Source: Chelativorans sp. AA-79 (GTDB taxonomy: Bacteria > Pseudomonadota > Alphaproteobacteria > Rhizobiales > Rhizobiaceae). Taken from it: a stretch of DNA of 64,000 nucleotides. The DNA is taken from positions 620,001 to 684,000 of the forward strand of contig NZ_CP120361.1 in assembly GCF_029457495.1 (NCBI RefSeq), read 5' to 3'. The position numbers and the translations under genes are program-made. How positions within the stretch are numbered: the first letter of the stretch is position 1; each line of letters begins with the position of its first letter. Shown piece after piece: positions 56,586 to 64,000 of the stretch. The notes under the pieces were generated by a model. It was not told the DNA's origin, did no database searches, and saw only the letters and a program-made list of their open reading frames with translations.

Positions 56586-57275
56586 ATGATCGCACCGAAA
56601 GTCATGGTGGTCGAGGATGACGAACCGCTCTGTGTGCTGCTGCGCTACAATCTCGAGGCGGAAGGCTACCAGGTCGAGGTGATCACGCGCGGCGACGAGG
56701 CGGAAGTGCGGCTGCAGGAGAACGTCCCGGACCTGCTCGTGCTCGACTGGATGGTGCCTGCCGTCTCGGGGATCGAGCTGTGCCGCCGGCTCAGGATGCG
56801 TCCGGAGACGGAGCGGCTCCCGATCATCATGCTGACCGCGCGCGGGGAGGAGAGCGACCGTGTCCGCGGGCTTTCCACCGGCGCGGACGACTATCTGGTG
56901 AAGCCCTTCTCGACGCCCGAATTCATCGCGCGGGTGCGTGCGCTTCTCCGGCGCGCCAAGCCCGAAGTGCTTTCCACGGTGCTGAAGGTCGGCGATATCG
57001 TGCTCGACCGTGAATCCCATCGCGTCTATCGGCGCAAGAGCGAGATCCGCCTCGGGCCGACGGAATTCCGCCTGCTCGAGTTCATGATGCAGCATCCCGG
57101 CCGCGTCTTCTCCCGCAGCCAGCTCCTCGACAATGTCTGGGGCGAGACGATCTACATCGACGAGCGGACGGTGGACGTTCATGTCGGGCGGCTGCGCAAG
57201 GCGGTGAACCAGGGGCGGATGCCCGATGTCATCCGCACCATCCGCGGCGCGGGCTACGCCATTCGCGAAAACTGA
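56586..57275 (+). CDS. phoB: phosphate regulon response regulator PhoB
   Basis: 229 residues, OmpR class. Receiver with acidic pair at 10-12, phosphoacceptor Asp54 in LLVLDWMVP, and Lys in DDYLVKPFS; winged-helix domain with GPTEFRLLEFMMQHPGRVFSRSQLLDNVWG and RTVDVHVGRLRKAVN. Activates pstS through the Pho box at 51139. Ends the operon. phoR is not in this window. The 3' end overlaps the convergent ROK gene by 22 bases. Confidence 0.95.
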   Translation: MIAPKVMVVEDDEPLCVLLRYNLEAEGYQVEVITRGDEAEVRLQENVPDLLVLDWMVPAVSGIELCRRLRMRPETERLPIIMLTARGEESDRVRGLSTGADDYLVKPFSTPEFIARVRALLRRAKPEVLSTVLKVGDIVLDRESHRVYRRKSEIRLGPTEFRLLEFMMQHPGRVFSRSQLLDNVWGETIYIDERTVDVHVGRLRKAVNQGRMPDVIRTIRGAGYAIREN

Positions 57276-58522
57276 GGAGAGGCCCGTTCGGGCTGCTCTT
57301 TCCCCCAGCCCGCCGCTGATGTGCGAAGGCCCGGCGCGAACATGTCGCGGTCGAGGCCCGTCAGTGCGCTCATCGCCGCGCCGTGCAGGATAAGCGGCAC
57401 CGCATTGGGCAATGTTTCGAAGGCAACGGCTTCGGCGTGCTGGCCCCCTGCGGTCTCGGCCAGCGCACGGCGGATCTCAGGCTCGAGAATGTCGAAGGCC
57501 GCCGTACCCTGGCCCACCATCGCCACCGGTGCCGGGTCGATTAGGGCAAAGAGATTGCCGAGGCCGAAGCCGATCGCCCGCCCCGCCTCGCGGAAGGCGT
57601 CCCGCGCCTGTCCCTCTTCTTGCCGCGCTTGCCCCGCAAGCCTCTGCATTTCCCCCGCCTCGATATCGGCCACCGGCTTCTCGTCCCTGCTCTTCCCGGA
57701 GGCGCGGCGCCAGATGGCGTAGTTGCCGGCATAGGCTTCGATGCAGCCCCGGCGCCCGCAACGGCATAGTGCACCCCCAGGTTCATGCACCATGTGGCCG
57801 AATTCGCCCGCCGAGGAGCGTGTGCCGCTGAACATCTTCCCGTCCAGCATCAGGCCCATGCCGATGCCGTGGGAAAGGAGAATGGTGATGAAGTTGTCGC
57901 CGTAGCGCTCGGGATTGAGCCACCGCAGCGCCACGGCAATCATGTTGCAGTCGTTCTGCACCGTCACCGGCACGTTGAACGCTTCTTCGAGTTTGGGGCC
58001 GATCGGCAGATCGCTGAGCGGCGTGATCGGCGACCACAGGAGCTCGCGTCCGGCGGAATCGGTGATGCCCTGCACCGCGCAGGCGATTCGCAGCAGATCG
58101 GATCGGCCCTGGGCGATGTCGCGCACGGCGGATATGGTCGCGTTCAGCAACTCGTCCCGGCTCATATCGAGCGTGGAAAGCCGATGTGTCCTTCGGTCGA
58201 TCACCTCGCCGCGATAGTCGACCAGGATCGCCGACAGGCTGTTGAAGGAGAGATAGAGGCAAACCACCGATGCGGCATCGGGATTGAGGCTGATGGCGAC
58301 CTGCGGTCGGCCGCGCCGCAGGGGCGGCGGGTCGCCCTGTCCTGTCTCGCGCATCGCGCCCGCCTCGATCAGGTCGGAGGCGATGGCCGAAATGGTGGAG
58401 TGGCTGAGGCCCGTCAGCCCGGCGATCTCGGTGCGCGAGGGCTGTCCGGCCCGCCTGACCGCGGCGATCACCAGTGCCCGGTTGCGCTTGCGCATCTCGT
58501 CATGGCGGATGCCTGCAGTCAC
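57254..58522 (-). CDS. ROK family transcriptional repressor, XylR-type
   Basis: 422 residues. N-terminal winged HTH (RTEIAGLTGLSHSTISAIASDLIEAGAM) and ROK domain with zinc motif CRCGRRGCIEAY. The sugar-kinase DxGGTx loop is absent (CLYLSFNSLSAILVDYRG), so it is a regulator not a kinase. By position it should control the divergent xylFHG operon; the palindrome at 58607 is a candidate operator. Overlaps phoB by 22 bases at the 3' ends. Confidence 0.85.
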   Translation of the reverse strand: MTAGIRHDEMRKRNRALVIAAVRRAGQPSRTEIAGLTGLSHSTISAIASDLIEAGAMRETGQGDPPPLRRGRPQVAISLNPDAASVVCLYLSFNSLSAILVDYRGEVIDRRTHRLSTLDMSRDELLNATISAVRDIAQGRSDLLRIACAVQGITDSAGRELLWSPITPLSDLPIGPKLEEAFNVPVTVQNDCNMIAVALRWLNPERYGDNFITILLSHGIGMGLMLDGKMFSGTRSSAGEFGHMVHEPGGALCRCGRRGCIEAYAGNYAIWRRASGKSRDEKPVADIEAGEMQRLAGQARQEEGQARDAFREAGRAIGFGLGNLFALIDPAPVAMVGQGTAAFDILEPEIRRALAETAGGQHAEAVAFETLPNAVPLILHGAAMSALTGLDRDMFAPGLRTSAAGWGKEQPERASPQFSRMA

Positions 58523-58577
58523 GTCTCCTCCCTCGACCGGGCGGCATGCTGCCGTCGATCTTGCACTTCAGTTGATA

Positions 58578-58627
58578 TTGACACGCGTAACAACCTGCGT
58601 CATTCTTTTTTTCGAGGCTCGAAAAAA
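58578..58627 (+). promoter_or_regulatory. xylFHG promoter with overlapping ROK-type operator
   Basis: TTGACA (58578-58583), 17 bases, CATTCT (58601-58606) for the promoter. A perfect 21-bp palindrome TTTTTTCGA-GGC-TCGAAAAAA (58607-58627) covers the predicted start of transcription. Leaves a leader of about 215 bases before xylF, in which nothing else was recognised. Confidence 0.7.
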
Positions 58628-58830
58628 TGAGCCTTCCGGCGTCATGCGTTCGGGTTGATCGGTGTGCTACGGTACGGCTCCGATCGTGTGAAGCCGGCGA
58701 GCATTTGTTCCGATCTGGTTCTCGGGCCGGGATTCCGGCCGCCCGCTTCCGCAGCGGTGCAGGAATGTCAAATCCGTGAGGTCGGCGCAAGCCAAACCGA
58801 AGTCGCGCATCAGGCGCTGGGAGGAAAATC

Positions 58831-59874
58831 ATGAAGAACACCGTCACCGCTGTTCTGGCGGGGCTTACCCTGTCTCTTTCGCTCTCCACGGCCGCCCTGG
58901 CCGAGGGCAAGACGATCGGCGTTTCCTGGTCGAATTTCCAGGAGGAGCGCTGGAAGACGGACGAGGCCGCCATGAAGGCGCAGATCGAGGCAGATGGGAA
59001 CACCTATATCTCCGCGGACGCGCAATCCTCACCCTCCAAGCAGCTCACCGATGTCGAATCGCTGATCGCGCAGGGCGCCGATGCGCTCATCATTCTCGCG
59101 CAGGACGCCTCCGCCATCGGCCCTGCGGTGCAGAGCGCCGTGAACGAGGGTATTCCGGTGGTCGGTTATGACCGCCTCATCGAGAATCCGGACGCCTTTT
59201 ACCTGACCTTCGACAACAAGGAAGTGGGCCGCATGCAGGCCCGCGCGGTCTATGAGGTCCAGCCGGAAGGCAACTACGCCTTCATCAAGGGCTCCTCTGC
59301 CGACCCGAACGCGGACTTTCTGTTCGAGGGCCAGATGGAAGTGCTGAAGGAGGCGATCGATTCCGGCGAGATCAAGAATGTCGGTGAAGCTTATACGGAC
59401 GGTTGGCTGCCCGCCAATGCGCAGCGCAACATGGAGCAGATCCTGACTTCCAACAACAACGAGGTGGACGCGGTCGTGGCTTCCAACGACGGCACCGCAG
59501 GCGGCGTGATCGCCGCGCTCGAAGCCCAGGGCCTCGCGGGGTCCGTGCCGGTTTCCGGCCAGGATGGGGACCATGCGGCGCTCAATCGCATCGCTCTGGG
59601 CACGCAGACCGTCTCCGTTTGGAAGGATGCCCGCGAGCTCGGCAAGGAAGCCGCCAACATCGCCAACCAGCTCGCCGAAGGCACGGCCATGGACGAGATC
59701 GAAGGCGCGACCACGTGGGCCGATGGCCCCAACAAGGTCGAGATGAATGCGGTGTTCCTGAAGCCGGTGCCGATCACCAGGGACAATCTGGATGTCGTGA
59801 TCGACGCTGGCTGGGTTTCCAAGGATGTCGTCTGCCAGGGCGTGCAGCCCGGCACGGTCGACGTGTGTGGCTGA
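58831..59874 (+). CDS. xylF: D-xylose ABC transporter substrate-binding protein
   Basis: 347 residues. Signal peptide to about 24 (STAALA), then a periplasmic-binding type 1 (LacI-like) fold with [69 protein letters not shown], which is the XylF hallmark. Binds xylose. GGAGG before ATG. Followed by a strong intercistronic hairpin. Confidence 0.9.
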   Translation: MKNTVTAVLAGLTLSLSLSTAALAEGKTIGVSWSNFQEERWKTDEAAMKAQIEADGNTYISADAQSSPSKQLTDVESLIAQGADALIILAQDASAIGPAVQSAVNEGIPVVGYDRLIENPDAFYLTFDNKEVGRMQARAVYEVQPEGNYAFIKGSSADPNADFLFEGQMEVLKEAIDSGEIKNVGEAYTDGWLPANAQRNMEQILTSNNNEVDAVVASNDGTAGGVIAALEAQGLAGSVPVSGQDGDHAALNRIALGTQTVSVWKDARELGKEAANIANQLAEGTAMDEIEGATTWADGPNKVEMNAVFLKPVPITRDNLDVVIDAGWVSKDVVCQGVQPGTVDVCG

Positions 59875-59895
59875 AACGCGATAGGATGACGGGCG

Positions 59896-59924
59896 ACGCC
59901 GCGGTTTAGCGACCGCGGCGTTTT
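59896..59924 (+). terminator. xylF-xylH intercistronic hairpin
   Basis: ACGCCGCGGT / ACCGCGGCGT stem with 6-base loop and T4. Typical partial terminator/RNA stabiliser that raises binding protein over permease. Confidence 0.75.
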
Positions 59925-59968
59925 CGCAACCGGGCCGGGCGGTCTCCGGCCCGGCCAGGAGATTCAAG

Positions 59969-61282
59969 ATGGCCGACGTGACCTCCAGTGCAGCTTCGCA
60001 AGGTGCTTCCGCCTCTCCCGGCAGCCTGCCCCGGCGCTTCCTCAAGGCCACCGAGCTCGATACACGCATGCTGGGCATGCTGGCGGCGCTCGCCGCCATC
60101 TGGATCGGCTTTCACTTCTTTTCCGGCGGACTGTTCCTGACACCGCGCAATCTGTGGAACCTGTCGGTCCAATCGGCTTCGGTGGCCATCATGTCCACGG
60201 GCATGGTGCTTGTCATCGTGACGCGCAACATCGACCTGTCGGTCGGCTCGCTGCTCGGTTTCGTCGGCATGATCATGGGCGTGACACAGGCGGAGATCCT
60301 GCCGGACTGGCTGGGTTTCGGCCATCCGGCCATCTGGATCGTCACCCTTCTGGTCGGCATTCTGCTTGGAGCGCTGATTGGCGCACTGCATGGCTATATC
60401 ATCGCCTATATGGGCGTTCCGGCCTTCATCGTGACGCTCGGCGGGCTCCTCGTCTGGCGCGGAGCTGCCTGGTGGGTCACCAGCGGGCGCACGGTGGCGC
60501 CGATGGACGCAACGTTCCGTCTGATGGGCGGCGGCCCCGACGGCGCCATCGGGGCCTTCTGGAGCTGGGTCGTGGGCGTTGTCGCCTGCGCCGCTGTCGT
60601 GCTCATGCTTGTGCAGGGCCGCAGGCAGCGGCGGAAGTTCAACTTTCCGCTGCGGCCGCTCTGGGCGGAGGGGTTCCTGGCCACCGTGGGATGCGCGCTG
60701 ATCCTGGGTGCGGTCGCCGTCGCCAATTCATATCCGTGGCCGACCGGTATCGTGCGGCGCTACGCCGAGCAACACAACATAACCCTTCCCGAAGGCGGGC
60801 TGTTCATCGCGCACGGCATCGCCATTCCCGTGCTGATCGCAATCGGCGTGGGCGTGGTCATGACCTTCCTGACCAACCGCACCCGCTTCGGCCGCTATGT
60901 CTTCGCCATCGGCGGCAATCCTGAAGCGGCCGAACTCGCCGGCATCAACACGCGCTGGGTGGTGATGAAGATTTTCATGCTCATGGGCATGCTCGCCTCG
61001 ATCTCGGCGGGCATCTCCACAGCGCGGCTCAATGCGGCGACCAATGCTATGGGCACGCTCGACGAGCTTCTCGTGATCGCTGCCGCAGTCATCGGCGGCA
61101 CGTCGCTCGGCGGCGGCGTCGGCACCATCGCCGGCGCCATGATCGGTGCCGTTCTCATGCAGTCGCTCGCCTCCGGCATGATCCTGCTCGGGGTCGATAC
61201 GCCGCTGCAGAATATCGTCGTCGGAGCCGTGCTTGTCGTCGCGGTGTGGCTCGACACGGTCTATCGCAAGCGTGTGCAGTAG
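59969..61282 (+). CDS. xylH: xylose ABC transporter permease
   Basis: 437 residues, about ten or more helices. MVLVIVTRNIDLSVGSLLGFVGMIMG and GGLLVWRGAAWWVTSGRTVAPM, then the region AELAGINTRWVVMKIFMLMGMLASISAGISTARLNAATNAMGTLDELLVIAAAVIGGTSLGGGVGTIAGA. BPD_transp_2 family, with a long XylH-type central insertion. Inner membrane, partner of the ATPase 10 bases downstream. Confidence 0.92.
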   Translation: MADVTSSAASQGASASPGSLPRRFLKATELDTRMLGMLAALAAIWIGFHFFSGGLFLTPRNLWNLSVQSASVAIMSTGMVLVIVTRNIDLSVGSLLGFVGMIMGVTQAEILPDWLGFGHPAIWIVTLLVGILLGALIGALHGYIIAYMGVPAFIVTLGGLLVWRGAAWWVTSGRTVAPMDATFRLMGGGPDGAIGAFWSWVVGVVACAAVVLMLVQGRRQRRKFNFPLRPLWAEGFLATVGCALILGAVAVANSYPWPTGIVRRYAEQHNITLPEGGLFIAHGIAIPVLIAIGVGVVMTFLTNRTRFGRYVFAIGGNPEAAELAGINTRWVVMKIFMLMGMLASISAGISTARLNAATNAMGTLDELLVIAAAVIGGTSLGGGVGTIAGAMIGAVLMQSLASGMILLGVDTPLQNIVVGAVLVVAVWLDTVYRKRVQ

Positions 61283-61291
61283 GAGGGCGCC

Positions 61292-62080
61292 ATGGCAGAC
61301 AAGGCACCGCTGGTGGAGATGAAGAACATCTCCATCGCGTTCGGCGGCATCCACGCCGTCGAGGATGTTTCGGTCGATCTTCACGAAAAAGAGGTCGTGG
61401 CGCTGGTCGGACATAACGGCGCCGGCAAGTCGACGCTGATCAAGATCCTGTCGGGCGCCTACAAGCGGGATGCGGGAGATATCTTCATCAAGGGCGAGAA
61501 GGCGCAGATCTCCAATCCGCGCGATGCCAAGAAATACGGCATCGAGACGATCTATCAGACCCTCGCACTGGCCGATAACGTGGATGCGGCGGCAAATCTC
61601 TTCCTCGGCCGCGAATTGATGACGTCCTGGGGCACGCTGGACGACGTTGCCATGGAAGCGGAAACCCGCAAGGTCATGGGGCGGCTCAATCCGCGCTTTC
61701 AGCGCTTCAAGGAGCCGGTAAGCCGGCTGTCGGGAGGGCAGCGCCAGTCCGTGGCCATCGCCCGCGCCATCCATTTCGATGCGCGCATTCTGATCATGGA
61801 CGAGCCGACGGCCGCGCTCGGGCCGCAGGAGACGGCGCAGGTCGCCGACCTTGTCCGGCAGCTCAAGGCGGAGGGGATCGGCATTTTCCTCATCAGCCAC
61901 GACATCCATGACGTCTTCAGCCTTGCCGACCGCGTGGTGGTGATGAAGAACGGGCAGGTGGTGGGCACCGCAAACACGTCGGATGTCACCGAGGACGAGG
62001 TTCTCGGCATGATCATTCTCGGTAAATGCCCACCCGGCGCCAGGGCCGGCCCCGGCGCGCTGCAGGTGGCGGCCGCCTGA
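61292..62080 (+). CDS. xylG: sugar ABC transporter ATPase, half-size XylG type
   Basis: 262 residues: one ABC domain only, with Walker [10 protein letters not shown], signature [14 protein letters not shown], Walker [16 protein letters not shown]. coli XylG/RbsA are double (about 500). Single-domain forms are usual in rhizobial CUT2 systems such as FrcA, so it would function as a homodimer. No xylA/xylB catabolic genes follow in the window. Ends the operon. Confidence 0.87.
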   Translation: MADKAPLVEMKNISIAFGGIHAVEDVSVDLHEKEVVALVGHNGAGKSTLIKILSGAYKRDAGDIFIKGEKAQISNPRDAKKYGIETIYQTLALADNVDAAANLFLGRELMTSWGTLDDVAMEAETRKVMGRLNPRFQRFKEPVSRLSGGQRQSVAIARAIHFDARILIMDEPTAALGPQETAQVADLVRQLKAEGIGIFLISHDIHDVFSLADRVVVMKNGQVVGTANTSDVTEDEVLGMIILGKCPPGARAGPGALQVAAA

Positions 62081-62140
62081 GGCATCTTCGCGGCCGGGAG
62101 GATCACCCGGCGCCCGCGAAAATGCGGCGGAGGCGGGAGA

Positions 62141-62452
62141 TCACAGCGGCTTGCCGTTCTGCACCACCTCCAGGTCTTCGTGAGGCAAGGGCCTGACGGA
62201 GGCGATCAGGTCCCCGTTATCCTCGATATGCCAGACGAGTTCGGCATCGCCCTCTTCTAGCGCGGCGTCGAATCTCACGCATTTTGCCAGGATCTGGGGG
62301 AATTGCCCGGCGTAACTGCGCATTTCGGAGGGCAGCACGCTCTCACAGGTTTCCGCGTCCGCATAGGCGGGCGCGGGCGCCGGCAGTTCGATGCAGCGGT
62401 TCAGGTCGTCGCTGCAGCCGATGATCAGTAGAAGGAATGCTGCGGGTTCCAT
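62141..62452 (-). CDS. hypothetical protein, possible lipoprotein
   Basis: 103 residues. Short hydrophobic N-terminus ending in a lipobox-like LIIGC, then a Cys-containing domain ([22 protein letters not shown]...[12 protein letters not shown]) with strands ending [11 protein letters not shown]. Could be a small lipoprotein with disulfide-bonded domain. An EcfG promoter lies just upstream. GAGG ribosome-binding site. No family recognised. Confidence 0.65.
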   Translation of the reverse strand: MEPAAFLLLIIGCSDDLNRCIELPAPAPAYADAETCESVLPSEMRSYAGQFPQILAKCVRFDAALEEGDAELVWHIEDNGDLIASVRPLPHEDLEVVQNGKPL

Positions 62453-62474
62453 GGCTTTGTCCTCTCGCCATGGA

Positions 62475-62500
62475 AACGGCCGGCGCCCTGGCCCGGTTCC
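62475..62500 (-). promoter_or_regulatory. EcfG promoter of possible lipoprotein gene
   Basis: GGAAC-N17-CGTT on the minus strand (AACG 62475-62478, GTTCC 62496-62500), 23 bases from the ATG. Confidence 0.72.
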
Positions 62501-62521
62501 GGGTCGAACGCCGGCGTGCGA

Positions 62522-62692
62522 TCAAAAGAGGTTGATCACGAACAGGATGCCGGCGAATGCCGCGAGCAGAAGCACCGCCAAGCGGAAATATCCGAAGGGA
62601 CCATAATTCGGGCCCGGCGGAAGGGGATCGCGCGGTTCCATATTGACCATGGCAACACGCGCTGCGTCCTCGGCCCCGTTCAGCATCTTCAT
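62522..62692 (-). CDS. 56-residue single-pass membrane protein
   Basis: Short ORF with GAGGAGG 7 bases before the ATG. Hydrophilic N-half (MKMLNGAEDAARVAMVNMEP, Pro/Gly-rich) and C-terminal hydrophobic helix (YFRLAVLLLAAFAGILFVINLF). Lies 36 bases after DUF1328 on the same strand and probably shares its EcfG promoter. Family unknown. Confidence 0.62.
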   Translation of the reverse strand: MKMLNGAEDAARVAMVNMEPRDPLPPGPNYGPFGYFRLAVLLLAAFAGILFVINLF

Positions 62693-62727
62693 CTGCGTTC
62701 CTCCTCACAAGCGGTCATCGGCTTTCC

Positions 62728-62895
62728 TCAGCGCGCCCGGCGGAAGAGGCCGAACAGGAGCGACACGACCAGGAGGACGAGGAATATGTAGAAAAGGATC
62801 TGTGCGATTCCGGCGGATGCGCCGGCAATGCCGCCGAAGCCAAGAGCGCCGGCTATGATCGCCACCACCAGAAAAACAAGTGCCCAGTACAGCAT
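62728..62895 (-). CDS. DUF1328 (YtjA-type) small membrane protein
   Basis: 55 residues, [42 protein letters not shown], two transmembrane helices with the family GFGGIAG loop. DUF1328 proteins are widespread stress-associated inner-membrane peptides. GGGAG before the ATG; EcfG promoter about 60 bases upstream. Confidence 0.88.
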   Translation of the reverse strand: MLYWALVFLVVAIIAGALGFGGIAGASAGIAQILFYIFLVLLVVSLLFGLFRRAR

Positions 62896-62955
62896 GTCAC
62901 GTCTCCCGTGTTCTATCCGCGAGAGACGTTCCGGTCTCCCGAGCGCTTGCTGGCA

Positions 62956-62981
62956 AACGCCCGGTCTTTGGTGTTGGTTCC
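62956..62981 (-). promoter_or_regulatory. EcfG promoter of DUF1328 operon
   Basis: GGAAC-N17-CGTT on the minus strand (AACG 62956-62959, GTTCC 62977-62981). Confidence 0.75.
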
Positions 62982-62984
62982 GAA

Positions 62985-63011
62985 CGAAAAAAGCCGCCCG
63001 AAGGCGGCTTT
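62985..63011 (-). terminator. phyR terminator
   Basis: AAGCCGCC-CGAA-GGCGGCTT stem; on the minus strand it is followed by TTTTCG, about 25 bases after the phyR stop and just before the next promoter. Confidence 0.85.
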
Positions 63012-63034
63012 GTCCGCAATCCACCGCCGCGCGG

Positions 63035-63832
63035 TCAGGCCGCCGCGGCTTTCGCCTGATGATCGAAGAACAGGGCCTGGCTGATCAGTGCCTTCACCAT
63101 GTCGGGGTTGAAGGGCTTCGTGACGAGGAAGGCGGGCTCGGGGCGCTCGCCCGTCAAAAGTCGCTCGGGGAAGGCGGTGATGAAGATGACGGGAACCGGC
63201 GTCGTGCTCAGGATCTCGTTCACCGCGTCGATGCCGGAGCTGCCGTCCGCAAGCTGGATATCGGCCAGCACCATGCTCGGCTGCGTCCTCTCGAAGAGGG
63301 CGGTCGCCTCCTGGTGCGTGCGCGCGGTGCCAACCACGCGGTGTCCGAGGCTTTCCACGAGCTCCTCGATGTCCATGGCGATCAGCGGCTCGTCCTCGAT
63401 GATCATGATGTCCGTGGCGACCTGGCGCGAGATCTCGTCGCTCGCCTGCTTCAGCAGGACATTGAGGCGATCCTCGTCCACGTCCATGATCTCGGCCGCT
63501 TCGGCCGTATCGAAGCCCTCGACCGCGACAAGCAGGAAAGCTTGACGCGGCTGGGGTGCCAGCGCGGAAAGATTGGTGACGGCGCGCTGCTCCCAGGCGG
63601 AAGTCGGCCGCACCTCGGGGACGCGGATCTCGAAGGTGCCGAAAAGCTTGGTGAAAAGCTTGAAGAGCGCAATCCGGTCGGTGGAGGCTTCGGGGAAGAT
63701 GGACGTGTCGGCGATCAAGGCTTCCAGAGTTGCTGCCACCAAAGCGTCACCGCTGCTCTGCGATCCGGAAACGGCACGGGAGAACCGGCGCAGATAGGGC
63801 AAATGGGGGGCAATTCTCGCTGACAGACTCAT
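63035..63832 (-). CDS. phyR: general stress response regulator PhyR
   Basis: 265 residues. N-terminal sigma-factor-like domain (about 10-130, EcfG mimic: [58 protein letters not shown]) and C-terminal receiver with acidic Glu146/Asp147, phosphoacceptor Asp191 (VLADIQL), Thr219 and Lys239. Phosphorylated PhyR sequesters NepR and frees the EcfG sigma. Own EcfG promoter upstream gives positive autoregulation. Central regulator of the stress genes in this window. Confidence 0.95.
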   Translation of the reverse strand: MSLSARIAPHLPYLRRFSRAVSGSQSSGDALVAATLEALIADTSIFPEASTDRIALFKLFTKLFGTFEIRVPEVRPTSAWEQRAVTNLSALAPQPRQAFLLVAVEGFDTAEAAEIMDVDEDRLNVLLKQASDEISRQVATDIMIIEDEPLIAMDIEELVESLGHRVVGTARTHQEATALFERTQPSMVLADIQLADGSSGIDAVNEILSTTPVPVIFITAFPERLLTGERPEPAFLVTKPFNPDMVKALISQALFFDHQAKAAAA

Positions 63833-63892
63833 GCTGGTTTGATCTCCTTGAGAGAATGGAAACCTGGAACTACGGTCAAAGTTATGGTGCTC

Positions 63893-63917
63893 AACGTGGC
63901 CGGGAAAAAAAAGTTCC
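63893..63917 (-). promoter_or_regulatory. EcfG promoter of phyR
   Basis: GGAAC-N16-CGTT on the minus strand (AACG 63893-63896, GTTCC 63913-63917), 60 bases from the phyR ATG. Confidence 0.85.
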
Positions 63918-63926
63918 CCCGACTTT

Positions 63927-63951
63927 GGAACTTTCTTGGCCGCCTCCCGTT
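63927..63951 (+). promoter_or_regulatory. EcfG promoter of the divergent operon (presumed nepR-ecfG)
   Basis: GGAAC-N16-CGTT, exact, pointing to the right edge of the window, back to back with the phyR promoter. Confidence 0.85.
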
Positions 63952-63980
63952 AAGGCTGGAATTGTGATCTCGGGGCAAAG

Positions 63981-64000
63981 ATGCAAAATGACGAGAATGT
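63981..64000 (+). CDS. start of next gene, presumed nepR, cut by window edge
   Basis: Only an ATG (63981, or 63988) and a few codons (MQNDEN...) are visible. The divergent position beside phyR with an EcfG promoter is where nepR lies in other Hyphomicrobiales. This is inference from synteny, not from sequence similarity. Confidence 0.35.

Overview
The window is a GC-rich chromosomal segment of an alphaproteobacterium, most likely order Hyphomicrobiales (Rhizobiales) and probably Phyllobacteriaceae/Mesorhizobium-like. The evidence is the PhyR/EcfG general stress system, RcdA with CtrA boxes (TTAA-N7-TTAA), an RpoH1-type sigma32 next to rluD, Omp25/31-like porin-family proteins, and the blocks ruvCAB-ybgC-tolQRAB-pal-cpoB-tilS-ftsH-glmM and serC-serA-purA-rpoH-rluD. 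No insertion sequence, integrase, prophage or CRISPR array was seen. Most of the window is conserved core, with a few accessory patches.

Layout. 0-8 kb: hemY 3' end, TerB, an amidotransferase, a GNAT, 6S RNA followed by fau, a YmdB-type phosphoesterase, TerC, a secreted metallo-hydrolase, YebC, a SelT/SelW-type protein and rpmE. 8-17 kb: an MsbA-type ABC exporter, a non-flagellar MotA/MotB-like pair, an epimerase, suhB, efp, a SEL1-repeat protein with a ThiE-like protein, and TauE/SafE. 17-32 kb: a CtrA-box-flanked region with a candidate sRNA, then rcdA, ruvC-ruvA-(orphan AbrB antitoxin)-ruvB-ybgC, tolQ-tolR-tolA-(novel mini gene)-tolB-pal-cpoB, tilS, ftsH and glmM. 32-46 kb: two outer-membrane proteins with CtrA-type boxes, a dicarboxylate/amino-acid symporter with a possible leader peptide, serC-serA, EamA, purA, a membrane-anchored unknown, rpoH, rluD and two small genes. 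46-49 kb: tRNA-Glu and an SDR-RraA-DapA-like catabolic operon. 49-50.8 kb: small stress genes with EcfG promoters. 51-57.3 kb: Pho box and pstSCAB-phoU-phoB without phoR. 57-62 kb: ROK repressor and xylFHG-type ABC operon. 62-64 kb: more EcfG-controlled small genes, phyR, and the start of the divergent (presumed nepR-ecfG) operon.

How it fits together. Three regulatory layers can be read from the DNA. Eight GGAAC-N16/17-(C/G)GTT promoters drive small genes at 49-50.5 kb and 62.4-64 kb, and PhyR, which activates that regulon, is encoded in the second cluster. CtrA-type boxes sit at rcdA and at both porin genes. A Pho box precedes pstS, whose operon ends in phoB.

The most unusual item is an 86-codon gene between tolA and tolB. 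Its N-terminus resembles the TolB signal peptide and its C-terminus copies the conserved TolA C-terminal motif. This is the product expected at the junction of a tandem duplication of the tolA-tolB boundary. It would be a free, exported TolA-C-like mini protein inside the Tol-Pal operon.
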